Part shown: piece by piece, positions 1 to 8,801 of the stretch | How positions within the stretch are numbered: position 1 is the first letter of the stretch | Layout of the letters: the number at the start of each line of letters is the position of its first letter | From: Actimicrobium sp. CCC2.4 | Lineage (GTDB): Bacteria; Pseudomonadota; Gammaproteobacteria; Burkholderiales; Burkholderiaceae_D | Direction of reading: 5' to 3' | Length of the DNA: 64,000 nt | Assembly: GCF_034347385.1 (NCBI RefSeq) | Contig: NZ_CP133777.1 | Location: 1,426,001-1,490,000 of the forward strand | Made by a program: the position numbers and the translations under genes | Notes under the pieces: model-generated | Seen by the model: only the letters and a program-made list of their open reading frames with translations | Databases searched by the model: none | What the model was told of the DNA's origin: nothing

Positions 1-233
1 CGCAAATGCTGCGGATCGATCCGGAAGCCCGCTCGTCAATGTGGGAAGACTTGCAAGCCGGGCGGCGTACCGAGATTGATTACCTCAATGGTGCCGTGGT
101 GGCGCTGGCGGCCTCGCTGGGCCGGACTGCTCCGGCCAATCAGCAGCTGGTGGCACTGGTCCGGCAGGCTGAAAACGGTACTCTGCCCGCGCTCGACGGC
201 AAGGTGCTGTGGCGTCAATTGCAGGCGCGATAG
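1..233 (+). CDS. 2-dehydropantoate 2-reductase family protein, C-terminal end (partial)
   Basis: The frame is open at the left edge and ends at the stop at 231-233, so only the last 77 or so residues are present. The segment SSMWEDLQAGRRTEIDYLNG followed by a helix-rich tail is typical of the C-terminal catalytic domain of the ApbA/PanE family, which reduces 2-dehydropantoate with NADPH in pantothenate synthesis. The Rossmann half lies outside the window. Many genomes carry several paralogues of this family with other 2-oxoacid substrates, so I do not assign panE. Confidence 0.85.
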   Translation, partial: QMLRIDPEARSSMWEDLQAGRRTEIDYLNGAVVALAASLGRTAPANQQLVALVRQAENGTLPALDGKVLWRQLQAR

Positions 234-416
234 CATCCCTGGGCATTGGACAGTTCCGGCTAGCAGGGCTGAGCAGATAGATCATGGAACCCGCTGGATA
301 TAGTTGCCACTGAAGTGAGCCCTGTTCGCGGCGATACCGCCCGATGCAAGACCGGGTAACTCCGCGCCGGCTGACACTGCCGACGTGCCGCACCCCCTGT
401 CAGGATTTCCACTTCC

Positions 417-1577
417 ATGGACTTGTTACGTCAATCATTGCTCTCGCTGGCGCAGCTGCCACCCGCTTCCAGTGCGCCCTCGTCGCCGTCATTCGAGCTA
501 CGCGAAACGCAGACCTTTCCCGGTAGTGTGCCGACCAGGATACTGCTCGGCAGGCCGGCGGACCGCGACACGCCACCGACCCGACTCACCGCGACATCAC
601 CGCCGGCCAGAATAGCCCCGTCAGATTTTCTATCGGTAGACCTGGATGCGCAGGCCATGGACGAGTCTGAAAAATATGACAAGTATTTTCATGAAATTGG
701 CTGCGGTTACAAAAAGCTTGTCGACTACATGTACATCGAGCCAGCGATTTGCCAGCCGACGCCGGCAGGACTGTCGTTGCTGGTCGAGGATTTCGTGGTC
801 CGCACCAATCACGATTTGCGGGCTGTGGATCAGCAGAAGAGTGACGGCCCGGTGCCGACAATGATTGCCCGCTTCAAGGAATTTAGCACCCAGGCAGCGG
901 GAATTCGGTTTGATCCCTTGCGGCCGGTCGGTGTCATTCTGACCCATGGTCAGCACCATGCTTGTCCGGTACTGTTCATGCGAAAGGGCCAGACCAACTA
1001 TGTGCTGATCTTCGATTCGACGTCCGGCTCGATGAAAAAGGCGTATCGCAAGGTCGGTACCTTTTTTCCGGATTGCCAAGTCTTGCTCAACGATGGCACG
1101 CGGCAGTCCGATAGTCAGTCCTGCATCACGGATGCCTACGAAATCCTGACCCGGGCATTCACCGTCGACGACCTGATCGGCAAGGTTGAGGAGCGCATTG
1201 CCGATGAATGCAGTGCATCGTCGAGCACGGCGGCAGCCAGCCGCGTCTTCCGTTTTTCGGCACCGGAGGTGGATAATTTCCGGCTCTTCAGGATGCCGGA
1301 AGAGTTGTGCTTTACGGCGCAGAGAACCGCCTTTGTCACGCAGACGTCGAAGGCCAAATTACAACTTCCGATCCGCGACAGAACCGGCCGGCTCACCACG
1401 TTGAAAGACATGATGCGCTTGAAGAAAACCGTGGCAATCGGCAACCAGTCCGAGAAGTGGATAGGGATTAATTCCTACCTCCATGAGGTCAGTCTCGAAC
1501 ACAGGGAGCGCATCAAGCAGCTGGTTGATCAGCGTGCGGTGGATCCCGGGCCGGTTATAGATGATGGCCCCCGGTGA
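417..1577 (+). CDS. Effector-like protein with a CE-clan cysteine protease / acetyltransferase signature
   Basis: This 386-residue protein is not a family I recognise by overall sequence. Residues 1-80 are rich in Pro, Ser and Thr and look disordered. The core contains the order expected for CE-clan enzymes (Ulp1, YopJ-like): His (HGQHHACPVLF, H177/H180/H181), an acidic residue at the end of a beta strand (VLIFDSTSG, D200), then Gln and Cys six residues apart (RQSDSQSC, Q230 and C236). Ulp1 has the same Gln-to-Cys spacing. The usual Gly after Cys is Ile here. About 150 residues follow the Cys. Start 417 has a weak CAGGA upstream; an in-frame ATG at 657 would remove the disordered part. The gene stands alone, convergent with the CoA-transferase, and its base composition looks less GC-rich than its neighbours. 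Function as a secreted effector is inference; no secretion system is visible here. Confidence 0.6.
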   Translation: MDLLRQSLLSLAQLPPASSAPSSPSFELRETQTFPGSVPTRILLGRPADRDTPPTRLTATSPPARIAPSDFLSVDLDAQAMDESEKYDKYFHEIGCGYKKLVDYMYIEPAICQPTPAGLSLLVEDFVVRTNHDLRAVDQQKSDGPVPTMIARFKEFSTQAAGIRFDPLRPVGVILTHGQHHACPVLFMRKGQTNYVLIFDSTSGSMKKAYRKVGTFFPDCQVLLNDGTRQSDSQSCITDAYEILTRAFTVDDLIGKVEERIADECSASSSTAAASRVFRFSAPEVDNFRLFRMPEELCFTAQRTAFVTQTSKAKLQLPIRDRTGRLTTLKDMMRLKKTVAIGNQSEKWIGINSYLHEVSLEHRERIKQLVDQRAVDPGPVIDDGPR

Positions 1578-1632
1578 CCTCACGTCCGGACTGCGATTGG
1601 CCCCCTGACGAATTGGCCACTCACCAGCCGGA

Positions 1633-2928
1633 TTAGAGTAAACCCATTTTTTTCGCGGCCGTCGTCAGCTCGGCACGGAAATCCGGATGCGCGATCGAGA
1701 TCATTTCGCGGGCACGCTGACTGGCCGATTTGCCGCGCAGTTGCGCCACGCCGAATTCGGTCACCACGTAATTCACGTCGTTCTTGCTGGTGCTGACATG
1801 GGTGCCCGGACACAGTACCGGCGCGATGCGTGAAATCGTGTCGCCCTTGGCCGTGGCGGGGACGACGATGAAGGCCTTGCCGCCTTCGGAGCGATTGGCT
1901 GCACGGACAAAATCGCTCTGGCCGCCGGTGCCCGAGTAGGGCATCGATGCCAGGCTTTCGGAGCCGCACTGGCCCAGCAGATCGACTTGCAAGCTCGCAT
2001 TGATGGCCGCGAGTTTGTTGTTCTGGCCGGCCAGGTATGGATCGTTGGTAAAGTCGGACGGATGCATCTCGACCATCGGATTACGGTCGATGAACTTGTA
2101 GAGCTTGCGCGAACCAAGCACGAAGGTGCCAACGATCTTGCCCTTCATGTAGGTCTTCTTGCTGCAGTCGACGGCGCCACTCTCGACCAGCGACAGGATG
2201 CCGTCGCCGATCATTTCGGAATGGATGCCAAGATTTTTCTTGGCGCTTAGTTGCAGTACCACCGCATCAGGAATCCCGCCGTAGCCGATCTGCAGCGTCG
2301 AGCCATCGTCGATCAGATCGGCGACATAGCTGCCGATGGCTTGCTGGACCGGGCCGATGACCGGCATGCCAACCTCGGTGAGGGCTTCGTCGCTCTCGAC
2401 CAATGCGGTGACTTGCGAAATATGGATGTGGCAATTGCCATTGGTGAAAGGCACATTCGGATTGACTTCCAGCACGATCGCGCGCGCCTTGCCCAGCGCT
2501 GCCATCGTGTAATCGGTCCCCAGGCTAAGCGAAAAATAGCCATGCTCATCCATCGGCGAGGCGATCGAAAACACCACGTCAGCGGCGATCAGGCCCTGCC
2601 GGATCATGCCCGGAATTTCGGAGAAATAATTCGGCAGAAAATCTGCCCAGCCCGCCTGTCCCGCCGCCCGTGAAGCCGGCCCGAAGAACAGCGCCGAATG
2701 CCGCACATTGCTGGCGGTCTCGGGATCGAAGTAGCCGTACTTACGCACCGCCAGAATCTGCAGCACCTTCACATCCTGGAAATCGCGCCGATGTTCTGAT
2801 AGCGCCGTCAACAGGGTCGGCGGTTCGCCAACGCCGGTCGGCACAATGATCGAATCGCCATTGCGAATCAGACGGATAGCCGCTTCGGCGGTGGTGCGCT
2901 TGCTGCGATAGGACTCTTGGGTGGACAT
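1633..2928 (-). CDS. Acetyl-CoA hydrolase/transferase family CoA-transferase
   Basis: The 431-residue product has the two-domain fold of the acetyl-CoA hydrolase / 4-hydroxybutyrate CoA-transferase family. The segment GIHSEMIGDG carries the glutamate that forms the CoA thioester intermediate in this family, and glycine-rich CoA-binding segments (GYGGIPDAV, GTGGQSDF) are present. It probably moves CoA between acetyl-CoA and a small carboxylate. I chose the ATG at 2928 because an AGGAGA ribosome site lies just upstream; the open frame extends further to 3027 without a better start. Substrate cannot be told from sequence. Confidence 0.85.
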   Translation of the reverse strand: MSTQESYRSKRTTAEAAIRLIRNGDSIIVPTGVGEPPTLLTALSEHRRDFQDVKVLQILAVRKYGYFDPETASNVRHSALFFGPASRAAGQAGWADFLPNYFSEIPGMIRQGLIAADVVFSIASPMDEHGYFSLSLGTDYTMAALGKARAIVLEVNPNVPFTNGNCHIHISQVTALVESDEALTEVGMPVIGPVQQAIGSYVADLIDDGSTLQIGYGGIPDAVVLQLSAKKNLGIHSEMIGDGILSLVESGAVDCSKKTYMKGKIVGTFVLGSRKLYKFIDRNPMVEMHPSDFTNDPYLAGQNNKLAAINASLQVDLLGQCGSESLASMPYSGTGGQSDFVRAANRSEGGKAFIVVPATAKGDTISRIAPVLCPGTHVSTSKNDVNYVVTEFGVAQLRGKSASQRAREMISIAHPDFRAELTTAAKKMGLL

Positions 2929-3255
2929 GCTGTCTCCTGATGGGGCCGTGATCGTCTTAGCGCGAGTGCGGCGATGATGGTGCCGGACGAATTTTCCGGT
3001 TACTTGATGCGTGTAACTCAGCATCATGCGACTGTTTTCTTTCCGCTACCTTACAGCAGCTTGGTTTTGATGGGGGCACGTGGACATCACAGGCGAATGG
3101 ATCGCGCGACAAGGTACAGGGTTTGCCGCCGGCATTGACGGTGTCCCGGCCCACGCAGACTGATGCCAGGACGTAAAAACGGCGCAGCCACCGGAAAGTG
3201 TTTGCGCCATTGTTTGATGAGACCGGATTTCTCCGGCCTGTCCTGGGTGCTTGAC
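2929..3255. other. Intergenic stretch between the CoA-transferase and htpG
   Basis: About 330 bases hold no convincing gene. The left part should contain the promoter of the CoA-transferase. Near 3222-3239 a short GC-rich inverted repeat (CCGG-ATTTCT-CCGG) lies just downstream of htpG and may act as its terminator, but there is no clear T-run. Small open frames across this stretch have no family features. Confidence 0.4.
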
Positions 3256-5169
3256 TTACCGGCTAGCCATCCCCAGCAACAGTTCATTCAACCGCTTCAC
3301 GAACGCCGCCGGATCCGTCAGCGCGCCGCCTTCGGCCAGCATGGCCTGGTCGAACAGGATGTTGGACCAGTCATCGAACTTGGCTTCTTCGTATTTCAGG
3401 CGTTGCACCAGCGGATGATCTGGATTGATCTCGAGGATCGGTTTCGAGTCCGGCGCACTCTGGCCGGCAGCCTTCAGCATACGCATCAGGTTGCCTGACA
3501 GCTCATTCTCGTCGGCCACCAGACACGCCGGCGAATCGGTCAGGCGGAACGTCACCCGCACATCCTTGGCCTTGTCGGCCAGTGCGGTTTTCATTTTCGC
3601 GACCAGGTCGTGGTACTGGACTTCGGTTTCTTCGTGCTGCTTTTTCTCGGCGTCGTCTTCGAGCTTGCCGAGGTCCAGTCCGCCCTTGGCGACCGAGGTC
3701 AGTTCCTTGCCTTCGAATTCGGTCAGGAACGACAGCATCCATTCATCGACGCGATCCGTCATCAGCAGGACTTCGACACCCTTCTTGCGGAAGATCTCGA
3801 GGTGCGGGCTGTTCTTGGCGGCAGTGAAGGTTTCACCGGTGGCGTAATAGATCTTGTCCTGGCCTTCTTTCATGCGGCCGAGGTAGTCGGCGAACGAGGT
3901 GGTCTGGGCGCTGTCGTCGGTATGCGTCGACGAGAACCGCAGCAGCTTGGCGATGCGATCCTTGTTGGTCGCGTCTTCGCCGATGCCTTCTTTCAGGACC
4001 TGGCCGAACTCGTTCCAGAACGTGACGTACTTGTCCTTTTCGGCTTGCTCGTCATTGTTGGCCAATTCTTCCAGCATCGACAGCACGCGCTTGGTCGAGC
4101 CTTCGCGGATCACCTTGACGTCACGCGATTCCTGCAGCAATTCGCGCGAGACGTTCAGCGGCAGGTCGTTCGAATCGATCACGCCCTTGGTAAAGCGCAG
4201 GTACACCGGCATCAGCTGCTCGGCATCATCCATGATGAAGACGCGCTTGACGTACAGCTTGATGCCGCCGCGCTTGTTGCGGTCCCACAGGTCGAACGGG
4301 GCGCGCGCCGGAATGAACAGCAACTGCGTGTATTCGCTGCGGCCTTCGACGCGGTTGTGCGTGTAGGTCAGCGGCGCTTCGTAGTCATGCGAAACATGCT
4401 TGTAGAACTCGACATACTGTTCCGGCGTGATCTCGTTGCGGTTGCGCGCCCACAGTGCGCTGGCCTGGTTGATGGTTTCGAGTTCGGTGGTGACAACCGA
4501 TTCTTTTTTCTCTTCGTCCCATTCTTCCTTCTGCATCTGGATCGGCAGCGAGATATGGTCCGAGTATTTGCGGATAATCGATTTGAGTTTCCAGTCCGAC
4601 AGGAACTCATCCTGGTCGGCGCGCAAATGCAACGTGATCGTGGTGCCGCGCTGTGGCTTGTCGATGGCTTCAACGGTGAAGTCACCGGCGCCTTCGGATT
4701 CCCAGCGCACGCCTTCTGATGCAGGCAAGCCGGCACGGCGGGTGTCGACCGTGATGCGGTCGGCGACGATGAATCCGGAATAGAAGCCGACGCCGAACTG
4801 GCCGATCAGCGCAGCGTCTTTTTGCTGGTCGCCCGAGAGCTGCGAGAAGAAATCCTTGGTGCCTGATTTGGCGATCGTGCCGAGATGGGCGATCGCTTCA
4901 TCGCGGCTCATGCCGATGCCGTTGTCGGCGATGGTGATGGTGCGCGCGGTCTTGTCGAAGCCGACCGTGATCTTCAGTTCGGCATCGTCTTCGACCAGCG
5001 CCGCATTGTTGATGCCCTCGAAGCGCAGCTTGTCGGCCGCGTCGGAGGCATTCGAGATCAGCTCGCGCAAGAAAATTTCCTTGTTCGAGTACAGCGAGTG
5101 AATCATCAGCTGCAGCAGTTGCGTGACTTCGGTCTGGAAACCAAGGGTTTGCTTTTCGGTTGTGGTCAT
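3256..5169 (-). CDS. htpG: Molecular chaperone HtpG (Hsp90)
   Basis: The 637-residue protein has the full length and order of bacterial Hsp90: an N-terminal GHKL ATPase domain with [16 protein letters not shown] (ATP-lid Asn), DNGIGM and [11 protein letters not shown], then the middle domain and a C-terminal dimerisation domain ending near the stop. It refolds client proteins in the cytosol. The start at 5169 is preceded by GAGG and gives the usual short N-terminus before LGFQTEV. It sits alone, with about 145 bases to the LysR gene upstream. Confidence 0.97.
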   Translation of the reverse strand: MTTTEKQTLGFQTEVTQLLQLMIHSLYSNKEIFLRELISNASDAADKLRFEGINNAALVEDDAELKITVGFDKTARTITIADNGIGMSRDEAIAHLGTIAKSGTKDFFSQLSGDQQKDAALIGQFGVGFYSGFIVADRITVDTRRAGLPASEGVRWESEGAGDFTVEAIDKPQRGTTITLHLRADQDEFLSDWKLKSIIRKYSDHISLPIQMQKEEWDEEKKESVVTTELETINQASALWARNRNEITPEQYVEFYKHVSHDYEAPLTYTHNRVEGRSEYTQLLFIPARAPFDLWDRNKRGGIKLYVKRVFIMDDAEQLMPVYLRFTKGVIDSNDLPLNVSRELLQESRDVKVIREGSTKRVLSMLEELANNDEQAEKDKYVTFWNEFGQVLKEGIGEDATNKDRIAKLLRFSSTHTDDSAQTTSFADYLGRMKEGQDKIYYATGETFTAAKNSPHLEIFRKKGVEVLLMTDRVDEWMLSFLTEFEGKELTSVAKGGLDLGKLEDDAEKKQHEETEVQYHDLVAKMKTALADKAKDVRVTFRLTDSPACLVADENELSGNLMRMLKAAGQSAPDSKPILEINPDHPLVQRLKYEEAKFDDWSNILFDQAMLAEGGALTDPAAFVKRLNELLLGMASR

Positions 5170-5314
5170 TGTGGCCTCGGGAATGGAAATGGATGTTGGT
5201 TGCTGCTGACGGGGAACGTGGGGATGGTGTCGATGAATTCAAGGCAGAGAGTTTGACAGCCCGGGATCCCATTCCAGAAGATGGCGAGTGTATCAAAGCG
5301 CACTTTTCCAAGTT

Positions 5315-6229
5315 TCAACTCAATAAACCCGCTTTGCCCTTCATCGCCAGCACATCAATCACCTTCCTGAGCTTGGGCAGCAGATGCCGTGTCTGCGGCC
5401 ACACTGCATAGATCTCGCTCTCGCAGGTCGACACCGCGTCCAGCATGCTGACCAGCGCGCCGCTGCGCAATGACTCCCTGACCAGAAACGACGGTAGCTG
5501 GCAAATCCCGCAGCCGGCCAGCGTCATCGCCAGCACCGCGTCGCCATCGCCGACTTCGTAGGTCGATGGCGGCGCAAAGCGCACTTCCTTGCCATCGGTA
5601 TCGACCGTGCGCCACGGCATCGGCGTATTGCGCCGGTAGCCGACGATGCAGGCGTGCTGCTCCAGATCGGCAATCGATGCCGGCGCGCCGTCCTTGCGCG
5701 CCAGATAGGCGGGCGAGGCGCAGATCAGCAGGCGCTCGCGGCTGAGCAGTTTGGCGACCAGTCCGCCGGACTCCTTGATTTCGCCGAAGCGGATCAGTAG
5801 ATCGATGCCTTCCTCGATCGGATCGATCAGGTTATCGGTGAAGGTCAGCGTCAGCGTCAGTGCGGGATAGGTCTGCGTCAGTTCGGACAGGATGGGCAGG
5901 ATCACGCCGCGGCCGAAGGCGGCCGGCATGTCGATGCGCAAGCGTCCACTGGGAACCTGATGGCCGTTTTGCAGCGCCAGTTCAGCGTCGGCGATGCCAT
6001 CAAGCGCGGTGGCGCAACTGGCGAAGTAGGCGGCACCGTCGACTGTCAGCGTGATTTTCCGGGTGGTGCGATGGAATAGCTTGATGGCCAACCGTTGTTC
6101 GAGCCGGGCGATACTTTTGCCGACGGCCGATTTGGTAATGCCGAGGCGTTCTGCCGCTGCCGTGAAGCTGCCGGCGCGTGCTGCTGCGACAAAGATAGCG
6201 ACACCGGTAAATTGTTCTGCATGGGCCAT
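5315..6229 (-). CDS. LysR-family transcriptional regulator
   Basis: The 304-residue protein starts with a winged helix-turn-helix of LysR type (residues about 6-65; AGSFTAAAERLGITKSAVGK) and continues with a periplasmic-binding-protein-like effector domain. It is transcribed divergently from the PRISE-type reductase at 6327, which is therefore its probable target. A 9-bp inverted repeat in the shared 97-bp region (see 6241-6297) is a plausible binding site. The inducer is unknown; the subgroup resembles regulators of detoxifying oxidoreductases. Confidence 0.92.
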   Translation of the reverse strand: MAHAEQFTGVAIFVAAARAGSFTAAAERLGITKSAVGKSIARLEQRLAIKLFHRTTRKITLTVDGAAYFASCATALDGIADAELALQNGHQVPSGRLRIDMPAAFGRGVILPILSELTQTYPALTLTLTFTDNLIDPIEEGIDLLIRFGEIKESGGLVAKLLSRERLLICASPAYLARKDGAPASIADLEQHACIVGYRRNTPMPWRTVDTDGKEVRFAPPSTYEVGDGDAVLAMTLAGCGICQLPSFLVRESLRSGALVSMLDAVSTCESEIYAVWPQTRHLLPKLRKVIDVLAMKGKAGLLS

Positions 6230-6240
6230 TGTGGATTTTT

Positions 6241-6297
6241 AGTCTACTGAGTGGGGAATCAAAGGAGGTTTATTACAGAAAAATTCTACAGTAGACT
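6241..6297. promoter_or_regulatory. Divergent LysR/reductase control region with inverted repeat
   Basis: AGTCTACTG at 6241-6249 and its exact complement CAGTAGACT at 6289-6297 flank the intergenic centre. The right copy overlaps an 11-bp perfect palindrome TCTACAGTAGA (6285-6295), which fits the T-N11-A style of LysR operators. Spacing of about 48 bases between copies would allow two dimers of the tetramer to bind. Binding by the adjacent regulator is inferred. Confidence 0.55.
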
Positions 6298-6326
6298 GGC
6301 TCCATTGAAAATCTCGGAGGTACAGC

Positions 6327-7394
6327 ATGCAGAAAACAGCATTGGTAGTAGGCGCAAGCGGCATCGGTGGCAGCAACGTGGCTGCCGAATTGATCGATCA
6401 GGGCTGGATCGTCTACGGGCTGTCGCGCCATCCGCGCGATGACATCCCCGGTCTGCGCCCGATCGCCGCCGACCTGCTTGACCAGGCCAGTCTGCAAACG
6501 GCGCTGGCCGACATCGCCCCGACCAACGTCTTCCTCACCACCTGGATGCGGCAGGACACCGAGGCCGCCAACATCCGCGTCAATGGCGCGCTGGTGCGTC
6601 ACGTGCTGGCCGCACTGGCACCCAAAAAATCCGTACGCCACGTGTCGCTGGTCACCGGCCTGAAGCATTATCTCGGGCCATTCGAGTCCTACGCCAGTGC
6701 CGGTACCTTGCCCGAGACGCCGTTGCGCGAAGAGCAGCCGCGCTTGCCGGTCGAGAATTTCTATTACGAGCAGGAAGACGAGCTGTTCAAGGCCGCTGCC
6801 CGCGACGGCTTCAGCTGGAACGTGCACCGCCCGCATACCGTGATCGGCAAGGCCGTCGGCAATGCGATGAACATGGGCACCACGCTGGCGGTCTATGCGT
6901 CGATTTGCAAGGAAACCGGACGACCGTTCCAGTGGCCCGGTTCGCAAGCCCAGTGGGAAGGTATTTCGGATGTGACCGACGCGCGCCAGCTGGCCCGCCA
7001 GCTGGTCTGGGCAGCCGACACCGAAGCCGCCCACAACACCGCCTTCAACACCGCCAATGGCGATGTATTCCGCTGGCAGTGGCTATGGGGCCGGCTGGCC
7101 GCCTGGTTCGGTGTGGAGGCCGCGGGTTTCGATGGCGCGGTGCGCCCGCTTGAGCAAGCCATGTCGGCCGATCATGCGGCGTGGCGCGAGATCGCCCAAC
7201 GGCACGGCCTGGTCGAAGCGGACCTGAACCGGCTTGCATCGGCGTGGCATTCCGATCTCGATCTGGGCCGGCCGATCGAAGTGATGACCGACATGACGCG
7301 CAGCCGCAAACTGGGCTTCAGCGACTATCAGTCGACCGAAGAATCGTTTACCGAGCTGTTCGCCCGGCTGCGTGCCGAGCGCTTGATTCCTTAA
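6327..7394 (+). CDS. PRISE-type SDR oxidoreductase (progesterone 5-beta-reductase/iridoid synthase-like)
   Basis: The 355-residue protein begins with a glycine-rich NAD(P)-binding segment (VVGASGIGGSNVA, residues 8-19). It carries the two hallmarks of PRISE enzymes: VTGLKHYLGPFESY with the catalytic Lys at 113, and ENFYYEQEDELF with the catalytic Tyr near 146-147. These reduce activated enones with NADPH; plant members make steroid and iridoid precursors, while bacterial members are thought to act on reactive enones or unknown substrates. A strong GGAGG site precedes the ATG. It is divergent from, and probably controlled by, the LysR gene. Confidence 0.88.
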   Translation: MQKTALVVGASGIGGSNVAAELIDQGWIVYGLSRHPRDDIPGLRPIAADLLDQASLQTALADIAPTNVFLTTWMRQDTEAANIRVNGALVRHVLAALAPKKSVRHVSLVTGLKHYLGPFESYASAGTLPETPLREEQPRLPVENFYYEQEDELFKAAARDGFSWNVHRPHTVIGKAVGNAMNMGTTLAVYASICKETGRPFQWPGSQAQWEGISDVTDARQLARQLVWAADTEAAHNTAFNTANGDVFRWQWLWGRLAAWFGVEAAGFDGAVRPLEQAMSADHAAWREIAQRHGLVEADLNRLASAWHSDLDLGRPIEVMTDMTRSRKLGFSDYQSTEESFTELFARLRAERLIP

Positions 7395-7419
7395 AAAGCC
7401 GTGGTCCTACCAGCCTGCG

Positions 7420-8409
7420 TTACGCGCCATCGGCGGGGTAGCGCAGGCCGATCTGGCTGCGCATCTGGTCCAGGCTGTCGAGCAATGCCACTGTCTGATC
7501 CAGCGGCATGACCGGACTTTCCCGCAATCCTGCGCGCAGGCAGCGACCCACTTCGATGGCTTCGTGCGCGTAGCCGTTGCCGAGCAGCGGCATCGTCAGG
7601 TGCCGTTCTTCCGCTCCTGTGACATCAATCGTGATGTGCCGGGCTTCCGAAAACGGCCGTGCGATCCGCACCGACCCCAGCGGTCCGGAGATCACCAGTT
7701 CGCGCGGCGTGGTCACCCTGAACGAACAGAAGCACGACGACAATCCCCCGCCTGCATGCCGCAACGTGAACGCTGTTTGTTCATCGACGCCGGTCAAGCC
7801 GATTTCAGCGATCGCGTGCGCCGATGCCACCGGCCCGAGAAAATACGCTGCCATCGATAGCGGATAGATCCCCAGATCCAGCAGCGCACCGCCACCCAGT
7901 GCCGGATCGAGCAAGCGGTGCTCGGGACCGACCCCGGAGTAGTAGCCGAAATCAGCCTGCACATGCTGCGCGCGCCCGATGATGCCGGAATCGATCAGTC
8001 GTTTGGCTTCGACGATGCCCGGCAGGAATCGGCTCCACATCGCCTCCATCAGGAAGAGCTCTTTCTCGCGCGCGAGTGCGACGACGCTGCGTGCTTGCTC
8101 TGCATGCATCGTGAACGGTTTTTCGCACAGCACCGGTTTGCCGGCCTGCAGGCACAGGCGCGCATTGTCGGCATGCAGCGGATGCGGCGTGGCGATATAG
8201 ATCACGTCGACCTCTGGATCTGCCGCCAGTGCGGCGTAGTTGCCGTGGCAGGTCGGTACGTCGAAGTCCCGGCCGAACGCCAGTGCGGTGTCTTGCGTGC
8301 GCGAAGCGACGGCTTGCAGCTGTGCATCAGGGACATGGCGCAGGGCTTCGGCAAACTGGCGGGCAATGATGCCGGTGCCGAGGATGCCCCAGCGGATTGC
8401 TTGGTTCAT
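7420..8409 (-). CDS. Gfo/Idh/MocA family NAD(P)-dependent oxidoreductase
   Basis: The 329-residue product opens with the Rossmann signature WGILGTGIIARQF and contains CEKPFTMHAEQA, the EKP motif whose Lys is catalytic in this family. The C-terminal half matches the GFO/IDH alpha/beta substrate domain. Members oxidise or reduce sugars, dihydrodiols and related compounds; the sequence resembles the dimeric dihydrodiol dehydrogenase-like branch. The ATG at 8409 places the Rossmann strand at residue 5; an upstream in-frame ATG at 8451 would add a Pro/Ser-rich tail and is less likely. Confidence 0.88.
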   Translation of the reverse strand: MNQAIRWGILGTGIIARQFAEALRHVPDAQLQAVASRTQDTALAFGRDFDVPTCHGNYAALAADPEVDVIYIATPHPLHADNARLCLQAGKPVLCEKPFTMHAEQARSVVALAREKELFLMEAMWSRFLPGIVEAKRLIDSGIIGRAQHVQADFGYYSGVGPEHRLLDPALGGGALLDLGIYPLSMAAYFLGPVASAHAIAEIGLTGVDEQTAFTLRHAGGGLSSCFCSFRVTTPRELVISGPLGSVRIARPFSEARHITIDVTGAEERHLTMPLLGNGYAHEAIEVGRCLRAGLRESPVMPLDQTVALLDSLDQMRSQIGLRYPADGA

Positions 8410-8493
8410 GGAGTGCTCCGGTGAGGGGGAGGGAGGTGAGTGCGCATGCAATGAGGGTGCAGCATATACCGTAGGCGCGAGAGAGGCGCCGGG

Positions 8494-8571
8494 TCATCGT
8501 GCCCACGCGAATGCACCGGCAAACGGTTGGAATGGGCGAGCATTTCCGGTTCGCTCGCGTGGGCACGATGA
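8494..8571. repeat. 17-bp inverted repeat (REP-like palindrome)
   Basis: TCATCGTGCCCACGCGA at 8494-8510 is exactly complementary to 8555-8571, separated by 44 bases. The flank continues into GGCCGTGCCCACCCTACGA (8572-8590), so the GTGCCCAC core occurs three times in alternating orientation. This resembles dispersed palindromic elements of intergenic DNA in many proteobacteria. It could form a large cruciform or a transcript hairpin. Confidence 0.75.
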
Positions 8572-8597
8572 GGCCGTGCCCACCCTACGATACTGCC

Positions 8598-8636
8598 GGC
8601 TTGGTCGTGGCGGAGTACAGACAATTTCATCAACCG
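8598..8636. repeat. 39-bp module, copy 1 of 2
   Basis: The stretch from GGCTTGGTCGTGG to TTTCATCAACCG recurs at 35353-35391 with one difference in 39 bases. In this copy the REP-like hairpin lies 14 bases downstream; in the other copy it lies upstream. No coding potential is evident. Confidence 0.8.
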
Positions 8637-8650
8637 CAAGCGGGCCATTC

Positions 8651-8677
8651 GGTGCAATGCCCTTTGGTTATAGCACC
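8651..8677. repeat. REP-like hairpin, core GCAATGCCC..GGTTAT
   Basis: The sequence starts GGTGCAAT, has the loop-side core GCCCTTTGGTTA, and ends TAGCACC, an imperfect palindrome. Five related copies occur in the window, at 23075, 23161 (opposite orientation), 23228, 35295 and 44590. This copy has one stem mismatch (TAGCACC for ATTGCACC). Confidence 0.8.
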
Positions 8678-8686
8678 CGACGATCA

Positions 8687-8801
8687 TTACCGATCGGGAT
8701 AAAAATGCTTGCACAGACAGTCATTTGCGCTATTCTTTACCGAACGGTAAAAATATCCCCTCAAAGAAGCTGGCACCATGAAAAATAGCCCGATCGGTAA
8801 A
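8687..8801. promoter_or_regulatory. Probable hipB operators (three TTACCG-type sites)
   Basis: A perfect palindrome TTTACCG-AA-CGGTAAA lies at 8736-8751. A degenerate copy ATTACCGATCGGGATA lies at 8687-8702, and a half-matching CCGATCGGTAAA at 8790-8801 is inside the first codons of hipB. The sites are spaced by about 50 bases. HipB proteins are autorepressors that bind several spaced palindromes, so this is the expected architecture for autoregulation of the operon; the site consensus here is read from the sequence. Confidence 0.65.

Larger units (their letters stand above)
8410..8777. other. Repeat-rich intergenic region upstream of hipBA
   Basis: This 368-base gap has no gene. It holds a 17-bp inverted repeat (8494-8571), the 39-bp module also found at 35353 (8598-8636), a REP-like hairpin (8651-8677) and the hipBA operators. 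Small open frames here only trace the repeats. Confidence 0.7.

Noticed and set aside
3610-4719. 369-residue plus-strand open frame across htpG
   Set aside because: It mirrors the codon bias of htpG on the other strand, has no recognisable motif and no ribosome site.
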